Below, piece by piece: positions 7,967 through 17,332 of a stretch of DNA of 60,294 bases. The position numbers were made by a program, and so were the translations under genes. The DNA lies in NCBI GenBank assembly GCA_021158525.1, contig JAGGUL010000079.1, positions 1 through 60,294 on the forward strand. The letters run 5' to 3'. Numbering within the stretch: the first letter of the stretch is position 1; the number at the start of each line of letters is the position of its first letter. This stretch comes from Candidatus Hydrothermota bacterium. Lineage in GTDB: Bacteria > Hydrothermota > Hydrothermia > B15-G9 > DRBW01. The notes below the pieces were generated by a model. It had not been told where the DNA came from. It worked only from the letters and a program-made list of their open reading frames with translations, and did no database searches.

Positions 7967-10339
7967 TTATCTCTTATGTAATTCATCTGAGAAAAATTTA
8001 AGTTCACAAGGAATAGGAGGAGGACCGCCATAAAAAAGATATTTAGCTAGATATATCAGGTCTGCTATGGTAACATCACAATCACCATTGACATCACCCG
8101 AAAGTAATGGGGTAGGAGCAGGGCCGCCACTATAAAGATACTTAAAAAGATAAACCAAATCTGTATGATTAACCAAATTGTCTCTGTTACAATCGCCTGG
8201 AATTTCAATAAATTCATTCTTAATCCAAATAGTGTCTGTAAAAGTCCCAGTGAATCCAGAATCTACAAGAATTGTTAAATAACCGTTGTTTTGAAGCCAA
8301 TCAGTAAGGATTCTATAACATGAATGCGCAGAATGGGATACTCCTCGATGTAGAAAAACTTCGTCATGCTGAGGATCTGCGATCTCAATTCCCAAATCGT
8401 ATAATTTTTCTTCTCCCCAGTTATCAATTTGAATGCCAACACTTGGAATAATTTCACATAGTGTAGATTCCGCTGAATCAACTTCCAAATTTTTTAGATT
8501 ATACACGATTTCGGTGCCTACATTCGAAACTATTGTGCACAAATGATAGCATTTAGCTTCAACATCAGGATTTATTAAAGCTACCGTTTTCCCATCACCC
8601 TTATAGTGTATTTTTTCTTTCTGCGAACTGTCAACGTCAAAGCGAAAACAGTGAAAAGATGTCCCTTCAGGAGTAAACAAACTAAAATAGAAAGCGCTAT
8701 CTCTTATATGAGTATACTCACATAGCCAATCTTCATCTTGGAGCATGAGCGGGTAGCCAAGAATTGCAATGCAGGAGTCAAGAAAATAGTAATTTAAATA
8801 TGTGGATTGATAGAAAGCTTCCTCCGCGGGATAAGCTATAATTCCGATATTTTGTCCTCCAAGATCTATATACATTTCAGGTGTAGATAAATATTCATCA
8901 ACAGGCTCCATCAAGAAAAGTCCTCTCCCGGTATCCCCTCCCCATATATAGGACCAAGAATTAAGTATTGTATCTACTCTTACACGAATTGGTATATCAG
9001 ATTGCACCGTATCGGGATATCCAGGGCAACAATAAACTGTATCAGTTCCAGGCCAGATATTGTCATATACCCAAATATATTTTATGTGAGAGCTATCAGG
9101 AGAGATATTTGTAGTAATCTTGACAGGATTAACAAAATGTGGAATACTTGGTGGGGAGGGCCATATACACAGTGTTCGGTGAATCTTCTGATCGCTATTC
9201 AGCATTTCAATAATTTTAGTTATCGTTTGATTCGGGGTTACGAGAATATATTGTTCAATCAAGGAGTTGATATGTTGCCATCCAAATCCATGAGTGTAGT
9301 ACATATTGGCTACTTGACGCGCACATGTCATTGGACAAGAATCACCAACTGGAACATCAAAAAGTCTGTAATACCCTGGGAAAAACATCTCTAAATTTAG
9401 CAAATTATCAAAAAATAAATAGCATGAAGTAGCCATACCCAGGCATGAACCCCACCAGTTAGTAGAATCAGGATATTGGGATGGTGGATGGTTTACTAAT
9501 CGGGATAGACACCACCTAAAAACAGCATATGGCCTGTAAATTACCCTTCCCGGAGGGGGATCAAAATAACATTGATCCTCGCCGAAAGCTGCAACCCAAA
9601 GAGTCCAACTTGGGAAATCAGAATTTCTTATGTTAAATATGGATGTTAAACGACGAAATTGCCTGTTGTATTCGCTGTAATTCTCCCAGCACTGATTAGG
9701 CCACATATATATGAAATAAGAATCAGGATCTGCATGAACAAAGTTGTCTAAATAATAATTAGGGAATCCCCAGCCATCTCTATTTATCTGAAACGTATAG
9801 ATTGTAAAAGCACTGTCACTTGTATCTGCTGGTTCCATATCATACGCATCATAGATTCTAATCAAACAACTGTCAGAGTCATAAATCCATGGTACTTCCC
9901 AAGTGTAAGAACAACTGGATGCAGGAACTTCTGCTATAAAATCCCATGTAACACCGCAGTCAACTGAGTACTCTATTCTAACATTCCCGGGGATGTTTAC
10001 AAAATTCCAAATAATATCGTGCTCAGAGCCCATGTACCAATATTCTCCTCCATTCGGCGAAATTAAAGTTAGATCTTCTGGAAGTGGCCTAAATTGTCCT
10101 ATTGGAGATGATTGGCCCAAAGAGAAATTCAGTTTATAGACGCTCTTTAGCAGTTCTCCCCCCTCATCCAGAGTCTGTGTTTTAAAATGATAACCTGAGA
10201 TTCCAGTTCGTGTTGACCGTTCTGAAATTGTATAAATATAACCCCAGTGTCCAATTGTGTTTGCAAAAGTCGTGGTGGAATACACTAGAAAAATGCTGAA
10301 TAAAACATACCTGAGAATTTTAAAGAAATTTATCTTCAT
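7967..10339 (-). CDS. Secreted protein with Kre9-like segment, cysteine-peptidase-like core and C-terminal dockerin-like repeats
   Basis: Signal peptide; ISPNGGEYWYMGSEHDIIW; TNWWGSCLGMATSC ... IPHFVNPVKI ... VYDNIWPG; GDCNRDNLVNHTDLVYLFKYLYSGG and GDVNGDCDVTIADLIYLAKYLFYGG. Confidence 0.75.
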   Translation of the reverse strand: MKINFFKILRYVLFSIFLVYSTTTFANTIGHWGYIYTISERSTRTGISGYHFKTQTLDEGGELLKSVYKLNFSLGQSSPIGQFRPLPEDLTLISPNGGEYWYMGSEHDIIWNFVNIPGNVRIEYSVDCGVTWDFIAEVPASSCSYTWEVPWIYDSDSCLIRIYDAYDMEPADTSDSAFTIYTFQINRDGWGFPNYYLDNFVHADPDSYFIYMWPNQCWENYSEYNRQFRRLTSIFNIRNSDFPSWTLWVAAFGEDQCYFDPPPGRVIYRPYAVFRWCLSRLVNHPPSQYPDSTNWWGSCLGMATSCYLFFDNLLNLEMFFPGYYRLFDVPVGDSCPMTCARQVANMYYTHGFGWQHINSLIEQYILVTPNQTITKIIEMLNSDQKIHRTLCIWPSPPSIPHFVNPVKITTNISPDSSHIKYIWVYDNIWPGTDTVYCCPGYPDTVQSDIPIRVRVDTILNSWSYIWGGDTGRGLFLMEPVDEYLSTPEMYIDLGGQNIGIIAYPAEEAFYQSTYLNYYFLDSCIAILGYPLMLQDEDWLCEYTHIRDSAFYFSLFTPEGTSFHCFRFDVDSSQKEKIHYKGDGKTVALINPDVEAKCYHLCTIVSNVGTEIVYNLKNLEVDSAESTLCEIIPSVGIQIDNWGEEKLYDLGIEIADPQHDEVFLHRGVSHSAHSCYRILTDWLQNNGYLTILVDSGFTGTFTDTIWIKNEFIEIPGDCNRDNLVNHTDLVYLFKYLYSGGPAPTPLLSGDVNGDCDVTIADLIYLAKYLFYGGPPPIPCELKFFSDELHKR

Positions 10340-10372
10340 GAAATTCCTCCCTTAACAACTTACTACGGCCAT

Positions 10373-11215
10373 TCATTGATTTTTAAGAATGCGCACACGA
10401 ACATAATTCCATCGCTTGTGTTCAGGCATAACTACTGCATTGTCATCAGATGCACGATGTACAGTGATTGAACTATCAGTGAGATCATACCACTCAAGAC
10501 CTACCTCATACCATACTAAATTGTATCGAAATGATGCAGTTCCAAAATTAGCTCGATGGATAGGGAAACCATTTTGGTTAGGACTACCTTCGACACAAAC
10601 TATATACTTACTTATATCCCCACCTAAGTTGTGGTGAAGTACTCTTGCCTGCCCTGCAGAGATATGTACCCATCCAGAATTGTAGTCAAACTTAAATTTT
10701 ATGGGGGCATTAACTCGCAAAGTATCGGAAATATAAGCTTTGCCTTCTACATCAAGATCATAGGCTGGTAAATTTTTCCCTATCCCTACCTTACCTCCGG
10801 TGTAATACAGGTCGCCGTTGTTCTTTTTTGTCCAGTCATAATCAGTGAATGCATAGGCTACACTCGTTATCCTTGTTCTGGGGAAAACCTGCCCTGGTGG
10901 TGTATTTATCGTTACTTCAAGCCAGCGATTAGCGCTGTTGAAAGTCACCTCGGGAATCTCGGCAATTGAGCCTAAAAGTACGTTGAACACACCCGAATCA
11001 ACCAGAACTGAATCATGATCCTCAGACCAAAGAAGAGTTCCGTTAGTCGAATCATCGTAGATCTTAAACGTGATATCAAAAGTTCCATGTAGCGGATTCC
11101 CCTCATTGTCCGTTAGATAACCCTGGAAATTGATCATTTGAGGCACAACACTCTGAGCTGCCAATACTGCTTGCAGTGCAAGTATTATTACTCCACACAT
11201 TGCGTAACTCCTCAT
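10373..11215 (-). CDS. Secreted hypothetical protein with tail-fibre-like segment
   Basis: Signal peptide MRSYAMCGVIILALQAVLA; MINFQGYLTDNEGNPLHGTFDITFKIYDD; RBS aggaggtg upstream of ATG 11215. Confidence 0.65.
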   Translation of the reverse strand: MRSYAMCGVIILALQAVLAAQSVVPQMINFQGYLTDNEGNPLHGTFDITFKIYDDSTNGTLLWSEDHDSVLVDSGVFNVLLGSIAEIPEVTFNSANRWLEVTINTPPGQVFPRTRITSVAYAFTDYDWTKKNNGDLYYTGGKVGIGKNLPAYDLDVEGKAYISDTLRVNAPIKFKFDYNSGWVHISAGQARVLHHNLGGDISKYIVCVEGSPNQNGFPIHRANFGTASFRYNLVWYEVGLEWYDLTDSSITVHRASDDNAVVMPEHKRWNYVRVRILKNQ

Positions 11216-11546
11216 TTGACACCTCCTCGTTTGAGCTTGCAAAACACCAAATGTACATACAAAATGCTTTTTGCGATCTCCATATAACTGTGACACTTCA
11301 ATTTAAAAAGGGAAGCTGCAATCTTATTTCAGGGGAAATTTACAGGTCCTTTTGAGAAATGATAGACCAGAAATGGTGAAAAAGTAACATCCGTGGATAG
11401 CATCATTCCTGATATAGCTACTACAAAGAACCGTTTGAGAGAAATATGAAAGGTAGGAAAATACTGAACGACTGTAAATAGACCCGCGACATCGACATAT
11501 CCCCTGAAATAACAATACTTTACACATTCATGCCCCCTATGATTTC

Positions 11547-11575
11547 TCTATAAAGCCTCCTTTACATTTTGTCAA
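11547..11575 (-). promoter_or_regulatory. Promoter upstream of the 11215 gene
   Basis: TTGACA (11575-11570)-17 nt-TATAGA (11552-11547). Confidence 0.5.
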
Positions 11576-11602
11576 GTCAATCACCAGAAAATCATACCCC
11601 CC

Positions 11603-12400
11603 TCACCCCAGCATGGAATCGAGGTAGAGCATCACGTAAAATCCGAGGAAAAAGCCAATTGTGATGGGCATCTCGTTCTTTTCGCGGCTGTATATCTCCG
11701 GTATCATCTCCTTGACCGTGACGTAGAGCATGGCGCCGCCGGCGAGCCCCATCCCGTAAGGCAGGAGCCACCCCAGGTTCTTGAAGAAAAGCGCCCCTAC
11801 AACGGCCATGATCATCTCGGCCACGCCGCTCAGGACACCGAGAGCTATGGGCTTCAGCCTCTTTTTCTGGATGGCAGCGAGGGGAAGGGATACCACAGTT
11901 CCCTCCGGTATGTCCTGTATTCCGATGGCGATGGCAGTAATTATCCCCAGTTTGAGATCGAAGACCATGGTGGTCCCCACAGCGAGGCCCTCGGGCAGAT
12001 TGTGGATCATGACGGCGAATATGATGAGCCAGATCATCCGCAGCTTCTCCTTGAGTTCGCGGGGCCCCTCGTAACCCTTTACCAGGTGCTCGTGGGGAAT
12101 GAACCTGTCCATGCCGTGAATGAGGATGATCCCGAGGAGGATCCCGATACCGACAGGCGCAAAACTATGGGCAGCCTCTATTCCGGGGAGTATCAGACTC
12201 GTGAAACTGGCGACGATCATAACTCCCGCCGCGAAGGATATGCTCACGTCGACTCCCCAGGCAGGCATCCTGTGGACGAAGAGGGCAAGCAGTGAGCCGA
12301 GGGAGGTCATCAGCATGACAAAAACCCCCGCATAAAAGGCTGCCAGCAGGAGATGTCCCCCTGAAAGCCTGAAGAGAAATTCACCGAGAAAATCTATCAT
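11603..12400 (-). CDS. ZIP family metal transporter
   Basis: IHNLPEGLAVG and IGIQDIPEGTVVSLPL; multiple TM segments. Confidence 0.9.
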   Translation of the reverse strand: MIDFLGEFLFRLSGGHLLLAAFYAGVFVMLMTSLGSLLALFVHRMPAWGVDVSISFAAGVMIVASFTSLILPGIEAAHSFAPVGIGILLGIILIHGMDRFIPHEHLVKGYEGPRELKEKLRMIWLIIFAVMIHNLPEGLAVGTTMVFDLKLGIITAIAIGIQDIPEGTVVSLPLAAIQKKRLKPIALGVLSGVAEMIMAVVGALFFKNLGWLLPYGMGLAGGAMLYVTVKEMIPEIYSREKNEMPITIGFFLGFYVMLYLDSMLG

Positions 12401-12439
12401 CCCATTATCTCGCCGAATCAGTTCTATGAGCCCACGACA

Positions 12440-12820
12440 TCAGCCGGCGCAGGCTCTGAAATATTTTGCCCAGTTGATCTCCGTAGGCTGAATTCGGTTC
12501 CCGTCGGGGTCTGAGATAACGATATAACGCCCTCCCCAGGGCGTATCTTGAGGTCCTTCGAGGATCTCGACGCCCTTTTCCGATAGCTTCCTGCAGGTTT
12601 CTTCCATGTCATCAACTAAAAAATCTATGCAGGGCTCTCCTTCCCTTGGCTCTTCCAGCTTCCCCCAGGTTTTGACGCCTATCTCTACCCCTCCGCAATC
12701 AAAACCGGCATAATCCCGGAATTCATATTTTTCCTGGAGACCAAGTATGTCCCTGTAGAAATGCACTGCCCTCGCAAGGTCCTTCACGGTGAGGGTAATG
12801 TCCCAGATACGTCTTATCAT
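12440..12820 (-). CDS. VOC/glyoxalase-family protein
   Basis: ITLTVKDLARAVHFYRDILGLQEKYEF ... YIVISDPDGNRIQPTE; start at ATG 12820 after an aggtgag motif. Confidence 0.85.
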   Translation of the reverse strand: MIRRIWDITLTVKDLARAVHFYRDILGLQEKYEFRDYAGFDCGGVEIGVKTWGKLEEPREGEPCIDFLVDDMEETCRKLSEKGVEILEGPQDTPWGGRYIVISDPDGNRIQPTEINWAKYFRACAG

Positions 12821-12824
12821 TCTC

Positions 12825-13520
12825 TCACCTCCCCTTTCCGCGACCGGAAAATGCCTTAAGAAGGGAATCGAGCTCAGCCTCTTTGAGAAATTGAGCCCGG
12901 TATTCCCCACCTGCTTCCCCGATCCTCTCGACAAACGAACGAAGGTGGTTGATCGATCCTCTCCTGAGATTTTCATAGACCCTGGAAATGTCCGCCTTGT
13001 CAGTCTTCAAAAGCAGCTCATTGAGGTCTCTGATATCCAGTTCCTCGATCGTCGCCCCAACGATCAGGGCATCGAGAAGGGACTTCTTTCCCCTTTTGAT
13101 AAGCTCATCGTGAAGCTTCGTGAACTCTGGATCGGAAAATTCCCCAACAGCTTTAGATTTCACAGGATCATCGAGGCCATAGGCATCGAGAAGCCCTTTG
13201 ACCGCCGCCATGTGCCTTTCCTCGGACGAAGCGATACTCCTGAATATTGGGATCTCCCAAAGCTCGTGGAGTTTCAGGTAAACGTCTCTTGCCAGTTTTT
13301 CCTCTTCTCTCATCTTCAGAAGGCCCCTGGCTTCATCGGCCGTCAGTGTGTCAAGGGGAACTTCCTCAATGTGATCGCCGGGGTCAATTTCTGGAGGAGC
13401 TTCTTCGGTAATTGCCTCGACGTCCTCCTCGAATTCTCCCGGAACGCTCTGACACATCCCTCGATTCCCCTGAAAAAAGGCGAACAACAGGGCAAATAAC
13501 AGGGCTTTTTCCCTCATCAT
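12825..13520 (-). CDS. DUF2202 ferritin-like domain protein, secreted
   Basis: Signal peptide; DTLTADEARGLLKMREEEKLARDVYLKLHELWEIPIFRSIASSEERHMAAVKGLLD. Confidence 0.82.
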   Translation of the reverse strand: MMREKALLFALLFAFFQGNRGMCQSVPGEFEEDVEAITEEAPPEIDPGDHIEEVPLDTLTADEARGLLKMREEEKLARDVYLKLHELWEIPIFRSIASSEERHMAAVKGLLDAYGLDDPVKSKAVGEFSDPEFTKLHDELIKRGKKSLLDALIVGATIEELDIRDLNELLLKTDKADISRVYENLRRGSINHLRSFVERIGEAGGEYRAQFLKEAELDSLLKAFSGRGKGR

Positions 13521-13566
13521 GTTCCTCCTTCTTCGGTTAATTATAATGCCTGCACACGTTCCCCCC

Positions 13567-15222
13567 TCAATCGAGAACCCTGAAATGGACCGTGTCGCTT
13601 CTACCAGCCCCCATAAGAACCAGCTCATGCTCTCCCGGCGATAGCTGCCAGCGGATGGTAAAAGGAGCCCTGCTCCTGAAGATGCCCCTGCCGTCGATCA
13701 TCCACTCGACCTCCCTGACGCCGTAAGGAACGAGAGCCCTGAACTCGAGGGCCTGAAAAGACCTCCTTAGAAAGGGATCGATTATGAAAACGTCGCCCTC
13801 GTCGGGATGGATTATCCTGAGGGCAAAGCTCGTATCGACTTCCTTCGCAGCCACCCGCTGTTCCTCGAGGGGTTCTCCCCTATCCGCACCGATGTACTGT
13901 CCCCAGGCCCTGAATTCCGGGGGGTAGCGGATAGCTACCCTGTCACCCTCAGGCCCATGAACCAGATAATGCCAATCACAGGTATCCTTCGGCTCAGTGC
14001 CCTTTATGAACCATTCCAATCTCTTTCCCTCACAGTGAGGTCCTGCGAGCTTACCCGATAAGGTACAGATAGTAGCCCTGACGAGACCACGGGGAACCGG
14101 AAAGGGCCGGGGCGGCTCCTTCCTGTGAAGGTACAACATCACATCTCGAAAAATCGGTCCCGCCCCCGTAATCCCTGAAACCCCGTGCATAGGTTCTCCT
14201 GAGAAATTGCCGACCCAGACTCCCACGGTGTATTTCGTCGTGTATCCCACAGTCCAGTTATCCCTGTAATCCTTTGAAGTCCCCGTTTTGACGGCACAGG
14301 GAAAGGGAAGGTCGAGGGGGCTGTTATCGCCGAAAGCCGGAGCCCTGGCCTCCCCGTCGGAGAGGATATCGGTGAGCAAAAAGGCGATCTGCCGGGAAAA
14401 TACGATCTTAGAGCTATCTTCCTCCTCAGAATCAAGCGAATCACCGTCGTCAAGCAAAAAGCGAAGAGGGGTATAGACGCCTCCCATCGCGAGGGCACGG
14501 TAAGCCCTGACCAGCTCGTAGAGCCTCACCTCTCCCGCTCCAAGGGTCAGGGCGAGGCCATAGTACCCCGGCTCTTTATCGAGCGAACTGAACCCAGCTC
14601 TGTGGAGCCTCTCCAGCAGGACTTCGGGTCCAAATCTCTCGAGCACCCTGACGGCGGGCACGTTATATGAACAGGCGAGGGCCTGCCTCAACCTGACAGG
14701 ACCGTGATAACTCTCGTCGTAGTTTCTCGGGGTGAAATCTCCGTATCCCGTGCTGACAAAGGAAGGATTGTCGGGAATTATAGAGGCGGGAGTCATGCCG
14801 CTCTCTAAGGCAATCCCGTACGTAAAGGGCTTCAACGCAGATCCCGGCTGCCTCAGGGCAAGCACGCCGTCCACCTGTCCATCGTGAAGGGTGTCAAAGG
14901 GGTCGGCCGATCCCACCCAGGCCAGAATTTCTCCGCTCTCGTTGTCCACGACGAGAATCGCCCCGTTGGTCACGTTTTTATCCTCAAGCGACTTCACGTA
15001 TGCCCTCAATATCGACTCACAGGCCTTCTGTATCCTGAGGTCGAGGGTGGTCTTCACTTCTCCCCCGACAGCGACCTCCCTCCGTCGGATCTGTCGCAAT
15101 ACGTATTCGACGAAATGGGGGGCCTCGAAGTTTTTATCAGGGAGAACCAGTTCGATATCCTGGGCCATCGCCCTTCTGAAAGAGCTCTCGTCGATAAATC
15201 CCCTCTCCAGCATGAGCCTCAA
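13567..15222 (-). CDS. pbpC: Penicillin-binding protein 1C, N-terminally truncated (transpeptidase and C-terminal domain)
   Basis: RQPGSALKPFTYGIALE, SYNVPAVRVLERFG, VKTGTSKDYRDNW, GVWVGNF; C-terminal Ig-like BiPBP_C-type domain; in-frame upstream reading LAGIPRGPSYLNPYFHFDRAKRRQEHIL is a transglycosylase-domain end. Confidence 0.82.
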   Translation of the reverse strand: MRLMLERGFIDESSFRRAMAQDIELVLPDKNFEAPHFVEYVLRQIRRREVAVGGEVKTTLDLRIQKACESILRAYVKSLEDKNVTNGAILVVDNESGEILAWVGSADPFDTLHDGQVDGVLALRQPGSALKPFTYGIALESGMTPASIIPDNPSFVSTGYGDFTPRNYDESYHGPVRLRQALACSYNVPAVRVLERFGPEVLLERLHRAGFSSLDKEPGYYGLALTLGAGEVRLYELVRAYRALAMGGVYTPLRFLLDDGDSLDSEEEDSSKIVFSRQIAFLLTDILSDGEARAPAFGDNSPLDLPFPCAVKTGTSKDYRDNWTVGYTTKYTVGVWVGNFSGEPMHGVSGITGAGPIFRDVMLYLHRKEPPRPFPVPRGLVRATICTLSGKLAGPHCEGKRLEWFIKGTEPKDTCDWHYLVHGPEGDRVAIRYPPEFRAWGQYIGADRGEPLEEQRVAAKEVDTSFALRIIHPDEGDVFIIDPFLRRSFQALEFRALVPYGVREVEWMIDGRGIFRSRAPFTIRWQLSPGEHELVLMGAGRSDTVHFRVLD

Positions 15223-15269
15223 TATGTGTTCCTGACGCCTTTTTGCCCTGTCAAAATGGAAATAAGGGT

Positions 15270-17222
15270 TTAAATAAGAGGGCCCGCGCGGAATGCCCGC
15301 CAGATCACGCTGTAAAACTTATCAAGGGTTGGATTCCAGTCATAGCGCAGGTGAAAACGATAGGGTTCTATTCCCCAATCCCATTCCGAGGAGAGAAAAG
15401 AAAAATCTCCACCCTTCTTTATGAAAACCCAGAACTCCGGTGGACGCCAGCTGTTGGGCCTGTTTATACCCAGCTTCGCCCAGCCCGGTGCGCGAACGAG
15501 TCCCTCTCCGTCGCTTTCCCCGCTCCACAACGTTCTGTTGGACTTATCCCTGACCTCCACAAAGGCGCCCGAGAGAGGCCTGCCCGTCCTCAGGTCATTG
15601 ACATAAACAACCATATCGGCAGGGGAATACTTCAGAGAGGCGTCCAATCCTGTAACTTGAAGAAGGGCCTTGCGATAACGTTCATTCCACTGCCCGTCCC
15701 TGTAGGGCAATTGCAGGAGCACGATGCCCGCTGAGTCGCCCTGAAGCGCGAGGTCGAGATTTAGTGGGTATCTGTATCTTCTGTTCCGGGGTAGGGAGGG
15801 AGAAATAACCGTATCAACCAGAAAGGTTACTCCGGGCGGGCTGAAGTCATTACGGAAGAAGCTCCCGATCCAGTCAAAGGCCTCCTCGGCACTGAGAAAG
15901 AGGGGTATCACCTCATCGGGATAGATGCGCGCCATCTGCAGCCTGAAAGAATTGATGTTGATGAGCTCGACGGGATATCTATGGGGCTCGTAGGACTCCA
16001 CTATGCCGTGTCCGATCTTGAAAAGAAGGTCCGGCCTGAAATCCCCCGTTCTGAAGGTAAAGATCGCCCTTTTCCCCAGCCTGTTGCCGTAGACGTCGAC
16101 GAGGGTCTCAGGGATCGTCACCCTGTAAAGGGTGTCGGGCAGGAGCTTTAGATCGAAGGACGGATGCGTAGAGCCCCTGTTTCTGTCAGCGGTTCTGTAA
16201 TAATCGGGGATTTCAACGGGAGGATCGAACGTCAAACTCAGGGCAAGCAGGGCGGAATTGACGGGATTGGAGAAAACAAACCTTATCGGCCTGTCGGGGC
16301 TCTGTCTCTCGCCTTCACTTATAAGTTTCCCCGACTGGTCGCGGGTCTCAACCCGCTCAATGCCCCAAAATTCGAATCTGTTATAGGTCCTGAAATAAAA
16401 GGCTGCTCCCGCTCCTGGTAAGTCTCCTTCCGCCCCCTTTATTCCTTTTTTGACCTTCACCTTATAGTAGGTGCTTCTCTTTAAAGGTCTTCCCGGATAA
16501 AGCACGAAGACTCGCTTTCTCAGGTTCTCCTGTATTTCCTCCCTCGTAATTTTCCTGTAATCATGGACAAACCTCGGAAGGTGCCTTCTGGACAGATCCC
16601 ACCAATACGTATATCCTCTCGAAAAATCCTGTATCCATTCCCAGTCCTCTCCCCTGGGATCGGGAGACAGGTAGCGAAGCGTGTACTTAACTGACCTCCT
16701 GCCCGATTCCAGCAGCTTGATATACCTGCCCGCCCTCGCCGAATCCATGGGCTGGTTGAAAAACAGGAAGATCGGCCGTTTTATGCCCACGAGGCTTTCC
16801 TGACCGCAGGGGATCGAGAAGATCAGCTTCGGCGCGGGAGTGCTGAAAGTCCACACATAATCCTCCCTCAACTCGTGCCCCCTCACCGACCTCACACCCG
16901 CAGGCACCCTCACCCTGAACTCCGTCGCATATGGCAATGAATCAGCCGGCTCAAAGGCCAGCATCATCGTCCCCAACCACCTCAACTTTCCCTCTATCGG
17001 CGGCTCTATCTCAAGAGGGAAACTTACCTCCCCAGTAAGGGCACTCAGCGGCACCATAGGCTCGCTGAAAACTACCAGTGCCATGTTCGCCTGCGAGAGG
17101 GACTCGATGCTCCCACGGGGAACCGCATTCAGTATCCTGAGTCCCTCCTCATCGGCTTCTCCAGCATGGAGGAGGACAACAATCCCTGTCAGAAGGAACA
17201 ACAAAAACTTCCTCATAATCAC
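15270..17222 (-). CDS. Bacterial alpha-2-macroglobulin (YfhM-like), C-terminally truncated
   Basis: Signal peptide; repeated Ig-like FSEPM.../FNQPMDSARAG strands; DLRTGRPLSGAFVEV; stops after WGIEPYRFHLRYDWNPTLDKFYSVI where TDRGxYRPGE is normally expected. Confidence 0.75.
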   Translation of the reverse strand: MIMRKFLLFLLTGIVVLLHAGEADEEGLRILNAVPRGSIESLSQANMALVVFSEPMVPLSALTGEVSFPLEIEPPIEGKLRWLGTMMLAFEPADSLPYATEFRVRVPAGVRSVRGHELREDYVWTFSTPAPKLIFSIPCGQESLVGIKRPIFLFFNQPMDSARAGRYIKLLESGRRSVKYTLRYLSPDPRGEDWEWIQDFSRGYTYWWDLSRRHLPRFVHDYRKITREEIQENLRKRVFVLYPGRPLKRSTYYKVKVKKGIKGAEGDLPGAGAAFYFRTYNRFEFWGIERVETRDQSGKLISEGERQSPDRPIRFVFSNPVNSALLALSLTFDPPVEIPDYYRTADRNRGSTHPSFDLKLLPDTLYRVTIPETLVDVYGNRLGKRAIFTFRTGDFRPDLLFKIGHGIVESYEPHRYPVELININSFRLQMARIYPDEVIPLFLSAEEAFDWIGSFFRNDFSPPGVTFLVDTVISPSLPRNRRYRYPLNLDLALQGDSAGIVLLQLPYRDGQWNERYRKALLQVTGLDASLKYSPADMVVYVNDLRTGRPLSGAFVEVRDKSNRTLWSGESDGEGLVRAPGWAKLGINRPNSWRPPEFWVFIKKGGDFSFLSSEWDWGIEPYRFHLRYDWNPTLDKFYSVIWRAFRAGPLI

Positions 17223-17237
17223 CTCCCTGCTATTTGA

Positions 17238-17266
17238 ATTATGTCTTCCGGCAAATCCTAATTCAA
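17238..17266 (-). promoter_or_regulatory. Promoter of the A2M operon
   Basis: TTGAAT (17266-17261)-17 nt-CATAAT (17243-17238). Confidence 0.5.
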
Positions 17267-17298
17267 GTGACGGAAAGGGACCGTAAGCCCGGCTATAT

Positions 17299-17326
17299 TG
17301 TCTGAGGTTAATTCAAGCGATATAAT
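17299..17326 (+). promoter_or_regulatory. Promoter of dacB-like gene, leaderless geometry
   Basis: TTGTCT-16/17 nt-TATAAT, then 6 nt to ATG 17333. Confidence 0.6.
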
Positions 17327-17332
17327 TTTTTC

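Noticed and set aside
11324-11527. 67-aa minus-strand ORF as a leader peptide
   Set aside because: No SD, Cys/Ser-rich low-plausibility product; could not support it
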